Positions 42,867 through 51,952 are shown, counted from the first letter of the stretch. The stretch is 64,000 nucleotides of DNA from Bacteroidales bacterium (GCA_017459075.1 JAFUDQ010000021.1:44442-108441), one strand, 5' to 3'. Translations and numbers: made by a program. The notes: generated by a model not told the origin, from the letters alone.

Positions 42867-43331
42867 ATGAAGGTACTATTTGTGTGCCATGGCAATATCT
42901 GCAGGAGTGCCATGGCGGAATTCATCCTCAAGGCCCTGGTTAAGGCAAAAGGACTGGAAGAACTTTTTTACATTGAGTCTGCGGCCGTTTCAACTGAAGA
43001 AATCGGCAACCCCATCTATCCCCCGGCAAAAAGATGCCTCACGCAACATGGGGTGTGGTTCGCCCCTGGGAAACGCGCCCGCCAAGTGACGCCATCGGAC
43101 TATAACCGCTTTGACAGAATCATCTGCATGGACGCATCCAACCTCAGGCTAATAAAAAGGATTATTCCGTCCGACCCGGAGGGGAAGATTCACCTTATGA
43201 TGTCATACACCGGCAGCGGCCGCGATGTGGCGGACCCATGGTACACCGGAGACTTTGAAACCACCTTCCAAGACCTTCTGGAAGGCTGCGAAGCTATGCT
43301 TTCAACCGCTAAAATCATAAAAAGACATTAA
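42867..43331 (+). CDS. Low-molecular-weight protein tyrosine phosphatase
   Basis: 154 residues. P-loop VCHGNICRSAMAE with nucleophile Cys7 and Arg13, and the general-acid Asp in VADPWYTGDFETTF. It removes phosphate from tyrosine of proteins in the cytoplasm, often controlling capsule kinases, but no capsule genes are near. The broken C1 peptidase gene follows after one base. Confidence 0.95.
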   Translation: MKVLFVCHGNICRSAMAEFILKALVKAKGLEELFYIESAAVSTEEIGNPIYPPAKRCLTQHGVWFAPGKRARQVTPSDYNRFDRIICMDASNLRLIKRIIPSDPEGKIHLMMSYTGSGRDVADPWYTGDFETTFQDLLEGCEAMLSTAKIIKRH

Positions 43332-43332
43332 T

Positions 43333-44000
43333 ATGAACCACATTTCAAGGATACTTCTTGCCGCGGCGCTTTGCGGCGTCGGCATAGCAGCATCGGCTCA
43401 GGAGGCAAAGACATTCAAAACCATCAAAGAGATTCCCATAACAAGCGTAAAGAATCAGTACAGAAGCGGCACCTGCTGGGATTTTGCCACGCTGGGGTAC
43501 CTGGAGGCAGAGATTCTGCGCAAAACCGGGAAGACTTACGACCTTTGCGAAATGTTCGTGGTTAACAAGGATTATATGGACTGCGCAACCCATTATGTGA
43601 GAATGCACGGCTTCATCCAGATTTCCGAGGGCGGTTCATGTGACGATGTCATTGACGTTATCCGGAATTACGGCATCTGCCCTGGGGAGGCGATGTTTCT
43701 GGAGACTTCTCCCGCAAAGAATGCGTGGCTGAGCTCCCGGAAGGCATGGTTCCCACTCAAGAACTAAGGCAGGAGCAGTGGGACAACTGGCAGTTCACCT
43801 ACGACCACGTGATGCTTATTTACGGCAAGGCAGTAGACCAGGACGGCAAGCCATATTACCTTGTCAAGAACTCATGGGGCAAGGGCAGCAAATACAAAGG
43901 CACATGGTATATGTCCCGCGACTATATAGCCCTCAATACCACCTACATTTTCGTAAACAGAAACGCCCTGCCAAAAAAACTTCGCAAGGCGCTGAAATAA
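43333..44000 (+). pseudogene. C1B cysteine peptidase (aminopeptidase C-like), internal deletion and frameshift
   Basis: The first frame (43333-43767) has a signal peptide and the active site YRSGTCWDFATLGYLEAE (Cys48). It leaves the family after GICPGEAMF. A second frame then gives CVAELPEGMVPTQELRQEQW, the His site TYDHVMLIYGKA and the Asn site YLVKNSWGKGS, ending at 44000. About half of the roughly 400-residue enzyme is missing and the frames differ. All catalytic residues survive on separate pieces. Confidence 0.88.
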
Positions 44001-44010
44001 ATATCGATTA

Positions 44011-44844
44011 TTATTCCTGATTCTGATGGCGATACTGCGTTGGAGACAATCCGGTGCGGTCTTTTATGAATTTACCAAAGATTGAAAGGGTCGGGAAATT
44101 AAACTCACTGGCGATTTCCTTAACCGTCATTCCTGTGTATAAAAGACGATTGCTGACTGCCTGGAAAGTCGCATCCCTGATAATACCATAAGCATTATTA
44201 CCGGAGTGCCTTTTTACAACGAAGGAAAGATATTTTGGTGTTATATTAAGGCGCTCTGCCACCTCTGCCACACTGCGAATCTTACCACCCTCTTCAGTGA
44301 CGATTTCCATGAACTTCTTGGTAATATTGTCAGTCTGACGAACAGGTTTTTCTATTGTGCTTAAAGGGACGTTTCGCTCCAGAATAGACAGAAGTTCAAG
44401 GATAATGCACCCGCTGAGGCACTGGACGACTTCCCTCTTATAAGGCACATCATCAGTCGACAATTTACGGACAAGGGCATCGTAATAATGCATGATGATG
44501 GAAAAATCCTTGTCGGAAAGGAGCATTACAGGATTCTTGATTATATATTGGATATCAGACCAAACCTGCTTACTCACATACATAAGCTGGGAAAAAGCCT
44601 CAACATTAAAACAGAGTATGCTGCACTTCCAATCTGTAGAAACCATTATCTGGGACAGATGAGAACCGGGACGACATCCAAGGGCGTGGTGCTTTGACAG
44701 GGAATAATGAGTTCCATTAATCTGGCCTGTCATCTTGCCATCCGCACAAATAATGAATACTATATGTTTTGTATTGCCATCCTCAAGCGGAATCCCGGCA
44801 ATATTATCAGTTATGAGAAGCTCGTCTTTATAGTATAAATTCAT
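44011..44844 (-). CDS. AraC-family transcriptional regulator
   Basis: 277 residues. Double HTH at the C-terminus (AERLNITPKYLSFVVKRHSG, TVKEIASEFNFPTLSIFGKF). It is divergent from the ubiquitin-like operon, with 165 bases between, and so is a candidate regulator of it. A minus-strand TAAATTTG lies just before its start. Confidence 0.9.
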   Translation of the reverse strand: MNLYYKDELLITDNIAGIPLEDGNTKHIVFIICADGKMTGQINGTHYSLSKHHALGCRPGSHLSQIMVSTDWKCSILCFNVEAFSQLMYVSKQVWSDIQYIIKNPVMLLSDKDFSIIMHYYDALVRKLSTDDVPYKREVVQCLSGCIILELLSILERNVPLSTIEKPVRQTDNITKKFMEIVTEEGGKIRSVAEVAERLNITPKYLSFVVKRHSGNNAYGIIRDATFQAVSNRLLYTGMTVKEIASEFNFPTLSIFGKFIKDRTGLSPTQYRHQNQE

Positions 44845-44993
44845 GTATTTCCTTCTTATCAGTGCAAATTTAACAGAATAAAGTCGAATTTGTAATAAAT
44901 ATTCTGCAAACAGTGGAATTTTTTCTATCTAAGAAAAACATCGACGCCGATGGTTTCAGGCAATTTAAACTTTGAAAGAATGGCATTTATTTA

Positions 44994-45001
44994 TACTTTT
45001 G
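44994..45001 (+). promoter_or_regulatory. -7 promoter box for the ubiquitin-like operon
   Basis: TACTTTTG matches TAnnTTTG, with TTTG at 44971-44974, 19 bases upstream, in the right place for the -33 element. It lies 8 bases before the ATG at 45010. Confidence 0.6.
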
Positions 45002-45009
45002 CAAACTAA

Positions 45010-45159
45010 ATGCTTATTATAATGACAGTTAGGGAGAACAATACAAAATCGCCATATCAAGTTCCCGACATCCAGGTAATGGAAGTCAAAACTGAAGGAA
45101 TGGTTTGTTTAAGCAATGAAGTTAATCGAAATAGTTATACTGATGTCGATGAAATCTGA
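45010..45159 (+). CDS. Short peptide heading the ubiquitin-like operon, 49 aa
   Basis: [20 protein letters not shown] then [16 protein letters not shown] and a short tail. Small proteins with a VPxIxVMExxTEGxVCxS core are frequent in Bacteroidales, often just ahead of genes for exported proteins; their role is unknown. The single Cys and the position right after the promoter make it likely real. An ATG at 45022 is an alternative start. Confidence 0.65.
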   Translation: MLIIMTVRENNTKSPYQVPDIQVMEVKTEGMVCLSNEVNRNSYTDVDEI

Positions 45160-45172
45160 TGGAGGACACGTT

Positions 45173-45904
45173 ATGCAACATTTTCGGTTATTTATTGCAA
45201 GCCTGCTGCTTCTTATCGCTCCCTCTGTATCCGGAATATGGAAGGCCGATGCCAGCTACCAGATTTTGATTTACGTTTCATACGGAGGCAAAACTATTAC
45301 CCTTGACGTTAATCAGGGAGACACCATTAACTCAGTTAAAGCAAAAATCCAGGACAAGGAAGGTATTCCGCCGGACCAGATTATACTTGTCTTTGCCGGA
45401 ATAGAATTGGAAAATGGCCGCACGCTTGGAGACTACAATATCCAGAAAGAAGCCACGCTTAGGATGTGTGTGAAAACGAAAGCAATTCCTGTGTATTCAC
45501 ACGACAGCAGGTATTGGGCTTCTTACTATATCAGCACGTTTCCGGCAAAACTCCCGGACGGAGCCCTTGCATTCACCATGAAAAACGACAAGGTGCTTTA
45601 CTGCATAGAAAATGGCAGCATAATCCCCCCTGATTGTCCCTGCATCATCATTGCAGACGCCTCCGCCGTCACAATTGACAATGAAAACGCCTTCATATTG
45701 TTGACTCATTCCACCGATTTGCTTAAACCGACACCGGAAGAAGGAAATATCCTGCGCGGAAGTGAAAGGGCCTTGAATGTATCCTCATTGGAATTAAGTG
45801 AAGGAGAGCATGTTTATATCCTTAGCGTAGTTAATGGCGTGCTTGGGTTCTACAGGTTTTCCGGAGATGTCATCCCCGCAAATAAAGTGTACTATGTTGA
45901 ATAA
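45173..45904 (+). CDS. Secreted ubiquitin-like domain fused to a surface-protein domain
   Basis: 243 residues from the ATG at 45173, preceded by GGAGGA six bases upstream, a rare Shine-Dalgarno match here. Residues 1-27 form a signal peptide. Residues 30-102 are a ubiquitin fold; I count 43 of 57 identities to eukaryotic ubiquitin over its positions 11-67, including [14 protein letters not shown] and DYNIQKE. Lys11, 27, 29, 33 and 63 are kept, Lys48 is Ile, Ile44 is Val, His68 is Arg, Val70 is Cys, and no Gly-Gly end exists, so it cannot be conjugated. Residues 105-243 resemble the C-terminal domain of many exported Bacteroidales proteins ([28 protein letters not shown]). Its end overlaps the next gene by 11 bases. 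Confidence 0.9.
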   Translation: MQHFRLFIASLLLLIAPSVSGIWKADASYQILIYVSYGGKTITLDVNQGDTINSVKAKIQDKEGIPPDQIILVFAGIELENGRTLGDYNIQKEATLRMCVKTKAIPVYSHDSRYWASYYISTFPAKLPDGALAFTMKNDKVLYCIENGSIIPPDCPCIIIADASAVTIDNENAFILLTHSTDLLKPTPEEGNILRGSERALNVSSLELSEGEHVYILSVVNGVLGFYRFSGDVIPANKVYYVE

Positions 45905-46778
45905 GTTCACCTTCTCAGGAATAGCCATATTACTGTTATTCTCCTGCCAGAAATCCTCTCAGGAAGAGGTCTCTCCCGGCCAGGAGCCGGCTGTCCGCAT
46001 GGCAACACTTACAATTGAGGCGCAGAAATCCGAAGCCACCAAGGCTCTGTCACAAGAGGGCAACTCCATGATAGCCTACTGGAGAAATACTGAGAGCGTG
46101 CAGGTTTACAAGCCCTCAGGGGCCAGGGCCGGGGCTTTGAACGTGTTACCCGGCACCGGAGAGAAACCAGCTTCGGCCACCCTTTCAGGCACCTTGGACA
46201 TAACAGGGCTGAATGAAGGCGACAACCTGTCCCTGCGCATTCCTCGGGATGAATGGGATTATTCCGGGCAGGCAGGCATTTTGACAGGAACCGGTTCCAT
46301 CGAAGAGAAATATGATTACGCTACGGCGACGGTAGAAATCGCCACCATCGGCGAAAACAGCATTACAGCAGCCTCGGAGGCATATTTCACAAACGAGCAA
46401 AGCATCTACCGCTTTGGTTTTATTGCCGATGCTGCCACGTTGAACGTAAAGCTTTTCGTACTCGGAGCTGCATGGCAAAGGCTGGTAAGAAAGATTCAAG
46501 ATGGAGTGTCAGACTATGGCGCCCTAAAAATCGTCCCGGACTCCCCTACCACCGACCTTATTTACACCTCTGTAAGGAACGAGGCCGTAGACCCCGATTC
46601 AAGCGGAGACACCTATTATTTCACTGTTGTTGGCAGCGACGGGAGCGCTTACCTTGGCAGCAAGGCAGTTCCGGCATCGGTTCTGGACCGCCACGGCCGC
46701 TTTATAAGCGCCAGGACCATCCCTGCCACCAAAGTTATCCTATCCCGGAATACTTCAGAATCTGCCGTTGTTTTTTAG
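45894..46778 (+). CDS. Fimbrillin-like lipoprotein
   Basis: 294 residues from the ATG at 45894, giving lipobox LLLFSC (Cys18). The N-terminal [20 protein letters not shown] then a W-x-x-x-E-x-V-x-V-Y pattern is typical of fimbrillin-like and Mfa-like surface proteins of Bacteroidales. The start lies within the end of the ubiquitin-like gene, so the two are co-translated. It is probably surface-exposed; pilus assembly genes are not nearby. Confidence 0.78.
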   Translation: MLNKFTFSGIAILLLFSCQKSSQEEVSPGQEPAVRMATLTIEAQKSEATKALSQEGNSMIAYWRNTESVQVYKPSGARAGALNVLPGTGEKPASATLSGTLDITGLNEGDNLSLRIPRDEWDYSGQAGILTGTGSIEEKYDYATATVEIATIGENSITAASEAYFTNEQSIYRFGFIADAATLNVKLFVLGAAWQRLVRKIQDGVSDYGALKIVPDSPTTDLIYTSVRNEAVDPDSSGDTYYFTVVGSDGSAYLGSKAVPASVLDRHGRFISARTIPATKVILSRNTSESAVVF

Positions 46779-46787
46779 TTTACAAGT

Positions 46788-47468
46788 ATGAAAAAGACCG
46801 TTATTTTTGTTGTTTTTTCGTTGATTTGCGCATATGTCGGAGCCCAGGAACTACCAAGTTATGACTGGGCGTATTTTGGAAGATATGCCGCAGCAAATGA
46901 GACGCTCGCCGGTAAGCAACCTTTAGCCGTAATAATGGGAGACTCCATAACTGACGGATGGTTTAAGGCCGATTCCGCCTTCTTCCAGAATAACAACATT
47001 GCAGGCCGCGGAATCAGTGGCCAGGTTACCAACCAGATGCTGGTACGCTTCCGACGCGATGTCATTGACCTCCATCCCAAATACGTGATAATAATTGCCG
47101 GCATCAACGATATTGCCCGCAATCAGGGATACATTTCCCAGGAAAATATCATGGGAAATTTTGAGTCGATGTGCGAACTGGCAACGGTCAACGGCATTAT
47201 TCCCATCCTTGCGACCCTGATTCCGGCCGACAAAGTTGTGTGGCGCCCGGCTATCACCGACACCCGCGAGCAGGTAGCTGCATTAAATGAAAAAATACGT
47301 GCCTATGCCCTTGCCAAAGGCCTCACGGTAATTGACTTGGAAGTCCTGCTGGCCGACGAAAACGGCGCACCCAGAAGCGACCTCTCCAAAGACTCCATCC
47401 ACCCCAACCTCGCCGGCTACAAGGTCATGGAAGAAGCAGTGATGGCAGTTCTTCAAAGCGGTCGATGA
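46788..47468 (+). CDS. SGNH/GDSL-type esterase, secreted
   Basis: 226 residues with a signal peptide (1-19). Blocks: GDSITDGWF (Ser nucleophile), GRGISGQVTNQML, IIAGINDIARN, and DSIHPNLAGYKVM with the catalytic Asp and His. It resembles acetylhydrolases acting on lipids or glycans such as platelet-activating-factor-like hydrolases. It starts 9 bases after the fimbrillin-like gene and probably ends that operon. Confidence 0.92.
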   Translation: MKKTVIFVVFSLICAYVGAQELPSYDWAYFGRYAAANETLAGKQPLAVIMGDSITDGWFKADSAFFQNNNIAGRGISGQVTNQMLVRFRRDVIDLHPKYVIIIAGINDIARNQGYISQENIMGNFESMCELATVNGIIPILATLIPADKVVWRPAITDTREQVAALNEKIRAYALAKGLTVIDLEVLLADENGAPRSDLSKDSIHPNLAGYKVMEEAVMAVLQSGR

Positions 47469-47521
47469 GGTGGTGGGCACTTAGTCCTCCTTCAATAGAA
47501 ACTTAACCGAGGGCGGCATCC

Positions 47522-47581
47522 CGTCATGCCCGACCAGATCGGGCATCTCCTGCCATCATTACCGGCTTGACAGGCAATCTC
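47522..47581. repeat. Two REP-like palindromes in tandem
   Basis: CGTCATGCCCGACCAGATCG then GGCATCTCC (47522-47550), and ATCATTACCGGCTTGACAGG then CAATCTC (47556-47582). The first has arms ATGCCCGA and TCGGGCAT; the second is worn. Same family as at 21262, 28488 and 61558. Confidence 0.7.
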
Positions 47582-47829
47582 TACAGATTCGAATTATCAA
47601 TGACTTCTTCCCCCAAATCTTTCCACTCCGGATTCATCTTCTCCACCAACTGATCCTTCCACTCCCGTTTGAAATGCTTTAGCTGTCTCTCCCTTGCTAT
47701 GGCCTGTTCAATATCAGGAAAAATCTCGAAGTAAACCAGTTTATTACAGTTATACTTGGAAGTGAAAGCAGAGCCTAGACCTTCATAGTGCTCTTTCGCC
47801 CCACGCCCCATTTCCCAACGCTCCCCCAA
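47581..47829 (-). pseudogene. GIY-YIG nuclease, N-terminus lost
   Basis: Codons from about 47790 read EHYEGLGSAFTSKYNCNKLV then YFEIFPDIEQAIARERQLKH and FKREWKDQLVEKMNPEWKDL, the last two thirds of a small UvrC-type GIY-YIG protein. The part with the GIY and YIG tyrosines is absent; upstream codons (MGERWEMGRGA) are foreign. Its 3' end touches the palindromic repeats. Confidence 0.8.
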
Positions 47830-47865
47830 GGGAGAGCACTACGCTTGGCCGTATTCCATAGCAAT

Positions 47866-47921
47866 ATCTCAAAACGCAACTTTTTGAGATTCCATACATA
47901 TTTTTCAAAATAAACTTTGAG
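47866..47921. repeat. Two similar hairpins ahead of the ATPase gene
   Basis: ATCTCAAAA (47866-47874) pairs with TTTTGAGAT (47882-47890). A second, shorter one pairs TCAAA (47905) with TTTGA (47916). Loops are CGCAACT and ATAAAC. They lie between the nuclease remnant and the ATPase. Confidence 0.5.
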
Positions 47922-47976
47922 ATTTCATCAAAACTACCTATTTTTGGGCCGACACAGTTAAAAAAATTTGAGGAAT

Positions 47977-49317
47977 ATGGAAAGAATCTTCAAGCGCAAA
48001 ATCTACGATAAAATCGCAGAGTGGAAACAGACCAGGAACGGAAGGACGGCCCTGCTTATCCGTGGAGCCCGGCGTGTTGGAAAGTCAACTATCGCGGAGG
48101 AGTTTGCCAAGCGGGAATACGCATCTTATATCAAAGTGGACTTCGCAGATGCTCCAGATGCCCTGTGGGATGCCGTAGCGCACATTAACGACCGGGATTA
48201 TTTCTTCCTCCAACTCCAGTTCATCTACAATGTCCGCCTGCAAGAGCGCAAATCCGTCATTATCTTTGACGAAATCCAGAAAGCCCCCAAAGTGCGTGAG
48301 GCCATCAAGTATCTGGTGCAAGACCACCGCTATGATTATATCGAGACTGGCTCGCTCTTGTCCATCAAGAAGAACGTTCAGGGAATCGTCATTCCCAGCG
48401 AAGAGACCCGCATCGACATGTTCCCCATGGACTACGAAGAGTTCCGATGGGCGCTGGAAGACGAGGTCACCATCTCGCTGATGAAGGACACTTTTGAACG
48501 CCATCAGGGAGTCGGGGATGCCGTATGCCGTAAACTGATGCGAGATTTCCGCCTATATATGCTGGTCGGCGGGATGCCCCAGGCTGTAAACGCATACCTG
48601 GATACCAAAAACCTCAGCGAAGTGGACACCAAGAAACGGGAAATTGTCGAGCTCTATGCAGATGATTTCCGGCGTATCGACCCCACAGGCCGTGCCACTC
48701 GGCTTTTCATGGCAGCGCCCTCCCAGCTTACCGGCAACGCCTCCCGGTATCAGGTGTCCAGTGTCCTAGGGCGTTCCCAAGACGAAGATGAAATGGAAGA
48801 ACTGATTCAGGACATGGAAGACAGCATGACAGTCAATTTCTCCTACCACGCCAACGACCCATCCGTCGGCCTTTCCCAGCATAAGAATATGCTCCAGTAC
48901 AAGATGTACGTGGGAGACACAGGCCTTTTTGTCACTATGGCTTTTTGGGACAGCGCCGTTACAGATAACATCATCTACCAGAAGCTACTTAGCGACAAAC
49001 TAGCAACCGACCTCGGCTATGTCTATGAGAATGTCGTGGCCCAGATGCTCCGCGCCCGAGGAGAAAAGCTCTATTACCATACCTGGCCTACGCCCAGCAG
49101 AAAACACAATTACGAGATAGACTTCATCCTTTCCCGCGGCCACAAGATTGTCCCCGTTGAGGTAAAGTCTTCCGGATACAAGACACACAAGTCCATTGAC
49201 GAATTCTGTGTCAAGTTCGCCTCTCAGGTGGACAGACGTTATCTAGTGTACACTAAGGATATGCGAAAGGAAGAAGCCCTGTTCCTCATTCCTGTGTACA
49301 TGTGTATGTTCATTTGA
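47977..49317 (+). CDS. AAA ATPase with DUF4143 C-terminus
   Basis: 446 residues from the ATG at 47977. Walker A is LLIRGARRVGKST, Walker B VIIFDEIQKAP, sensor ETGSLLSIKKN. The DUF4143 part ends with a nuclease-like YEIDFILSRGHKIVPVEVKS, close to PD-(D/E)xK type motifs. This family is strongly expanded in gut Bacteroidales and its role is unsettled (defence, toxin or chaperone-like). It is surrounded by repeats and a nuclease remnant, consistent with mobility. A piece of a related gene is at 62.8 kb. Confidence 0.9.
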   Translation: MERIFKRKIYDKIAEWKQTRNGRTALLIRGARRVGKSTIAEEFAKREYASYIKVDFADAPDALWDAVAHINDRDYFFLQLQFIYNVRLQERKSVIIFDEIQKAPKVREAIKYLVQDHRYDYIETGSLLSIKKNVQGIVIPSEETRIDMFPMDYEEFRWALEDEVTISLMKDTFERHQGVGDAVCRKLMRDFRLYMLVGGMPQAVNAYLDTKNLSEVDTKKREIVELYADDFRRIDPTGRATRLFMAAPSQLTGNASRYQVSSVLGRSQDEDEMEELIQDMEDSMTVNFSYHANDPSVGLSQHKNMLQYKMYVGDTGLFVTMAFWDSAVTDNIIYQKLLSDKLATDLGYVYENVVAQMLRARGEKLYYHTWPTPSRKHNYEIDFILSRGHKIVPVEVKSSGYKTHKSIDEFCVKFASQVDRRYLVYTKDMRKEEALFLIPVYMCMFI

Positions 49318-49351
49318 ATCATTCCACGCCCAACGGCGGTGGACAGCTACT

Positions 49352-50008
49352 TTATGTTTGAGAGGGAAGAAGCAGTGATGGCAGTTCTTCAAAGCGGTCG
49401 ATGAGGTGGTGGGCGCCGGCGGCAATGAGGGCTTGGCGGGTGGAGTTACCGTAGGTGACGCCGCAGGTCCAGGCTCCGGCGCCAAGGCCCATCTGGATGT
49501 CGACCGGCATGTCGCCTACAACAAGGGCGTCCTCTGGCGCATATGACAGGTCCCGGAGAGTTTTAAGAACTGGCTCCGGATGCGGCTTGGCATGGGTAAC
49601 ATTGTCTGCACCAAGCACATAGGAGATGTACGGGGCAAGCCCCATTCCCTGCAAAAACTCATTCAGGGATTCAGCACCGCGTGAAGAAGCCACGGTAAAA
49701 ACGTAGCCCTCCCCTGCCAATTTAGCCAGCGTCTCTTTTACCCCAGGAAAAACCTCCGGAACAATCTGCTTCTTAAAGTCATCGAAGACCTCCCGGTAAG
49801 TATCAACCCACACAGGAATCTGCTCCGGCGTGACATCAGGGCACATTGTACGAATGCCCTCCCTTAGCGGAAGGCCGATGGTGGCTACAATGGCAGCCTC
49901 AGGAACTATTGCATGATTCATCCGCCGCATTGTCTCCTGATTAGTGCTGACTATAAGCTTTCTGGTATCGGCCAAAGTGCCGTCAAAATCGAGTATAATA
50001 AGTTTCAT
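49352..50008 (-). CDS. HAD-superfamily phosphatase (phosphoglycolate phosphatase-like)
   Basis: 218 residues. Motif I LDFDGTLADT (Asp7 and Asp9), motif II FTVASSRG, Lys in THAKPHPEP and motif IV VVGDMPVDIQMG. A cytoplasmic HAD hydrolase of the Gph type that may detoxify phosphoglycolate or act on other phosphates. It follows the winged-helix gene by 8 bases. Confidence 0.92.
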   Translation of the reverse strand: MKLIILDFDGTLADTRKLIVSTNQETMRRMNHAIVPEAAIVATIGLPLREGIRTMCPDVTPEQIPVWVDTYREVFDDFKKQIVPEVFPGVKETLAKLAGEGYVFTVASSRGAESLNEFLQGMGLAPYISYVLGADNVTHAKPHPEPVLKTLRDLSYAPEDALVVGDMPVDIQMGLGAGAWTCGVTYGNSTRQALIAAGAHHLIDRFEELPSLLLPSQT

Positions 50009-50016
50009 AACTAACT

Positions 50017-50715
50017 CTACTTCAATAATTTAAGAATATCTTCGCGCGTAGCGGCGCCTGCAGGAAGGATGGAAGAAATATGCCCCACAAGCATTTCCAA
50101 AGACTCCTCCGGAGAATTATCCGTATGCAAAGGATCACTGCCATGGGCAAAAGGGAAACCGGGGAAGGCAGTAAACTGGGCATCGCCCTTGAAAAGATCC
50201 TCCGGACGGCAGAAAGAAGCAATCTGCCAGCCTTCGTACTTAAGCATCGGCCCACGGTAAAGGCGGATAATATCTCCCGTCACCACCCGGCACTGATGCT
50301 GAAGGCGCGAAATAGCAGCATCGGCAGCACTTTTCTTAACCCCCAGCAGCCCGCGGACCTCTTTTATGCCGATGCTGCCGTGTGAAGCCAGATAATCCAT
50401 TATAAGCTGCCCGCCAGCATCCGGCTGGAGGCGGCTCCGACGGATGTTCATCAGCTCTTTATACCACTTGAGAGTGGCAAAAGCGGCCTTTCCGCCAGAG
50501 AGGAACTTTCCGTAAGCAATGCCGCCGTCATGGACGCAGTCAATCTTCCAGTCCCATGGGCCAAGAATTCCTTCTTCACCATCGAACCAACAACCGGGTT
50601 TAGTCATGTCCTGAATAGAATATCCAGAGATACGGCCCGCAAAGAAGGGAACAATTCCCAACTCATGCACAGCCTGCACCATGGCTTCAGGACTCGATAT
50701 CTGAAAATCTGTCAT
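50017..50715 (-). CDS. AlkZ-related winged-helix protein
   Basis: 232 residues. The pattern GLGVKK-like winged-helix unit (SIGIKEVRGLLGVKKSAADA) and WFDGEEGILGPWDWKIDC resemble AlkZ-type DNA glycosylase relatives in Bacteroidota. The QxQ motif of true AlkZ is not seen, so repair activity is doubtful. It probably forms an operon with the HAD gene. Confidence 0.65.
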   Translation of the reverse strand: MTDFQISSPEAMVQAVHELGIVPFFAGRISGYSIQDMTKPGCWFDGEEGILGPWDWKIDCVHDGGIAYGKFLSGGKAAFATLKWYKELMNIRRSRLQPDAGGQLIMDYLASHGSIGIKEVRGLLGVKKSAADAAISRLQHQCRVVTGDIIRLYRGPMLKYEGWQIASFCRPEDLFKGDAQFTAFPGFPFAHGSDPLHTDNSPEESLEMLVGHISSILPAGAATREDILKLLK

Positions 50716-50786
50716 TACATTACTAAATTCAGTAATGCAAATATACCAAAAGAATTCTTAAAGATGATAAGATTTCCGTAAACGGA

Positions 50787-51002
50787 CTACATTCCGTAAC
50801 GATAGATGATGCCGGCTTCTATCAAAGCCTCACGGATAGCAAGATCTTTTTCCGTTATAGATTCCCTGCCATGAGCAAGTTCGTAAACATACTGGGCGGT
50901 AGAGTCAAATTCCTTAGCCAAACTTTCGTACAGTTCTACATGAGTAGACGTTCTATAGTCTTTAAACTTTTTCTTACGAAAAATATTCAAGATCTTTGAC
51001 AT
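50787..51002 (-). CDS. Small protein of unknown function, 71 aa
   Basis: MSKILNIFRKKKFKDYRTST then HVELYESLAKEFDSTAQYVY and a helical C-terminus. The shape (basic start, then an HTH-like helical pair YVYELAHGRESITEKDLAIR) suggests a small DNA- or RNA-binding protein. No family is recognised. Codon use is ordinary. Confidence 0.65.
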   Translation of the reverse strand: MSKILNIFRKKKFKDYRTSTHVELYESLAKEFDSTAQYVYELAHGRESITEKDLAIREALIEAGIIYRYGM

Positions 51003-51122
51003 ACGGCAGAAAAATTAATGAGTTCAGGTTTACTTGCAAATGTATTCACTTTTAATGAATTATGCAACATTTACCCCCCCCCTATTTTTTAATTTTTGAA
51101 TAAAAATATTCACTATTGACGT

Positions 51123-51156
51123 AAAAAAAGTTGTCCCCTAAATCAGGAGACAACTC
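51123..51156 (-). terminator. Rho-independent terminator after the phosphorylase gene
   Basis: On the minus strand AGTTGTCTCCT pairs with AGGGGACAACT and is followed by a run of seven T. It ends the nucleoside phosphorylase transcript. Confidence 0.75.
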
Positions 51157-51179
51157 TACTTGAATACAATCCGTAAATA

Positions 51180-51887
51180 CTATACCAGCGACAACGCTAC
51201 ATCCATCATCTTGGTAAATGTGGTCTGACGCTCCTCTGCCGTAGTTTCTTCACCGGTAAGGATATGGTCCGATATCGTAAAGAGAGCCATCGCCTTGTTG
51301 CCGGAGCGGGCGGCATTCATATAAAGTGCGGCAGCCTCCATCTCAACGGCAAGCACGCCCATCTTCATCCATTTGTCCGCCTGCGGATGATCGGAATAGA
51401 AAATATCGGCCGACATCACATTGCCAACCATGTAGCGGTAGCCAAGCTCTTCGCAGGTATCCACGCACTTCTTAAGCAGGCCATAGTCCGCTATCGGCGC
51501 AAAAGTACCGGGAAGCTCATACTGGGCGGCATAGTTCGAGTCCGTGCACGCACCCATAGCCAGGACAAGGTCTCCAATCTTCAAATCCTTGTGGTACGCG
51601 CCTGCAGAACCGATTCTTACGATAGTCTTGACTCCATAGAAGTTATATAATTCATAAGTGTATATGGCGATGGAAGGGATGCCCATTCCGTGCCCCATTA
51701 CACTAACCGGCTTGCCTTTGTAAGTGCCGGTATAACCGAACATATTGCGGACCGTATTAAAGAGGACCGGATTCTCCAAATACCTCTCTGCCATGAACTT
51801 AGCGCGCAGCGGGTCGCCTGCCATTATAACAATTGGGGCGATTTCGCCATATTTGGCGCCGATGTGGGGTGTAGGTGTATTGCTCAT
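51180..51887 (-). CDS. deoD: Purine nucleoside phosphorylase, DeoD type
   Basis: 235 residues, standard for Deo[28 protein letters not shown], and the base/ribose motif [12 protein letters not shown] with the catalytic Asp in [10 protein letters not shown]. It splits purine nucleosides with phosphate to base and ribose-1-phosphate for salvage, in the cytoplasm as a hexamer. Stands alone. Confidence 0.96.
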   Translation of the reverse strand: MSNTPTPHIGAKYGEIAPIVIMAGDPLRAKFMAERYLENPVLFNTVRNMFGYTGTYKGKPVSVMGHGMGIPSIAIYTYELYNFYGVKTIVRIGSAGAYHKDLKIGDLVLAMGACTDSNYAAQYELPGTFAPIADYGLLKKCVDTCEELGYRYMVGNVMSADIFYSDHPQADKWMKMGVLAVEMEAAALYMNAARSGNKAMALFTISDHILTGEETTAEERQTTFTKMMDVALSLV

Positions 51888-51952
51888 ATCGTTGTTTCTA
51901 TTTTTTACAAAGATAAAAATTTTTTCCTAAACCGATGATACCATGTCGTATG

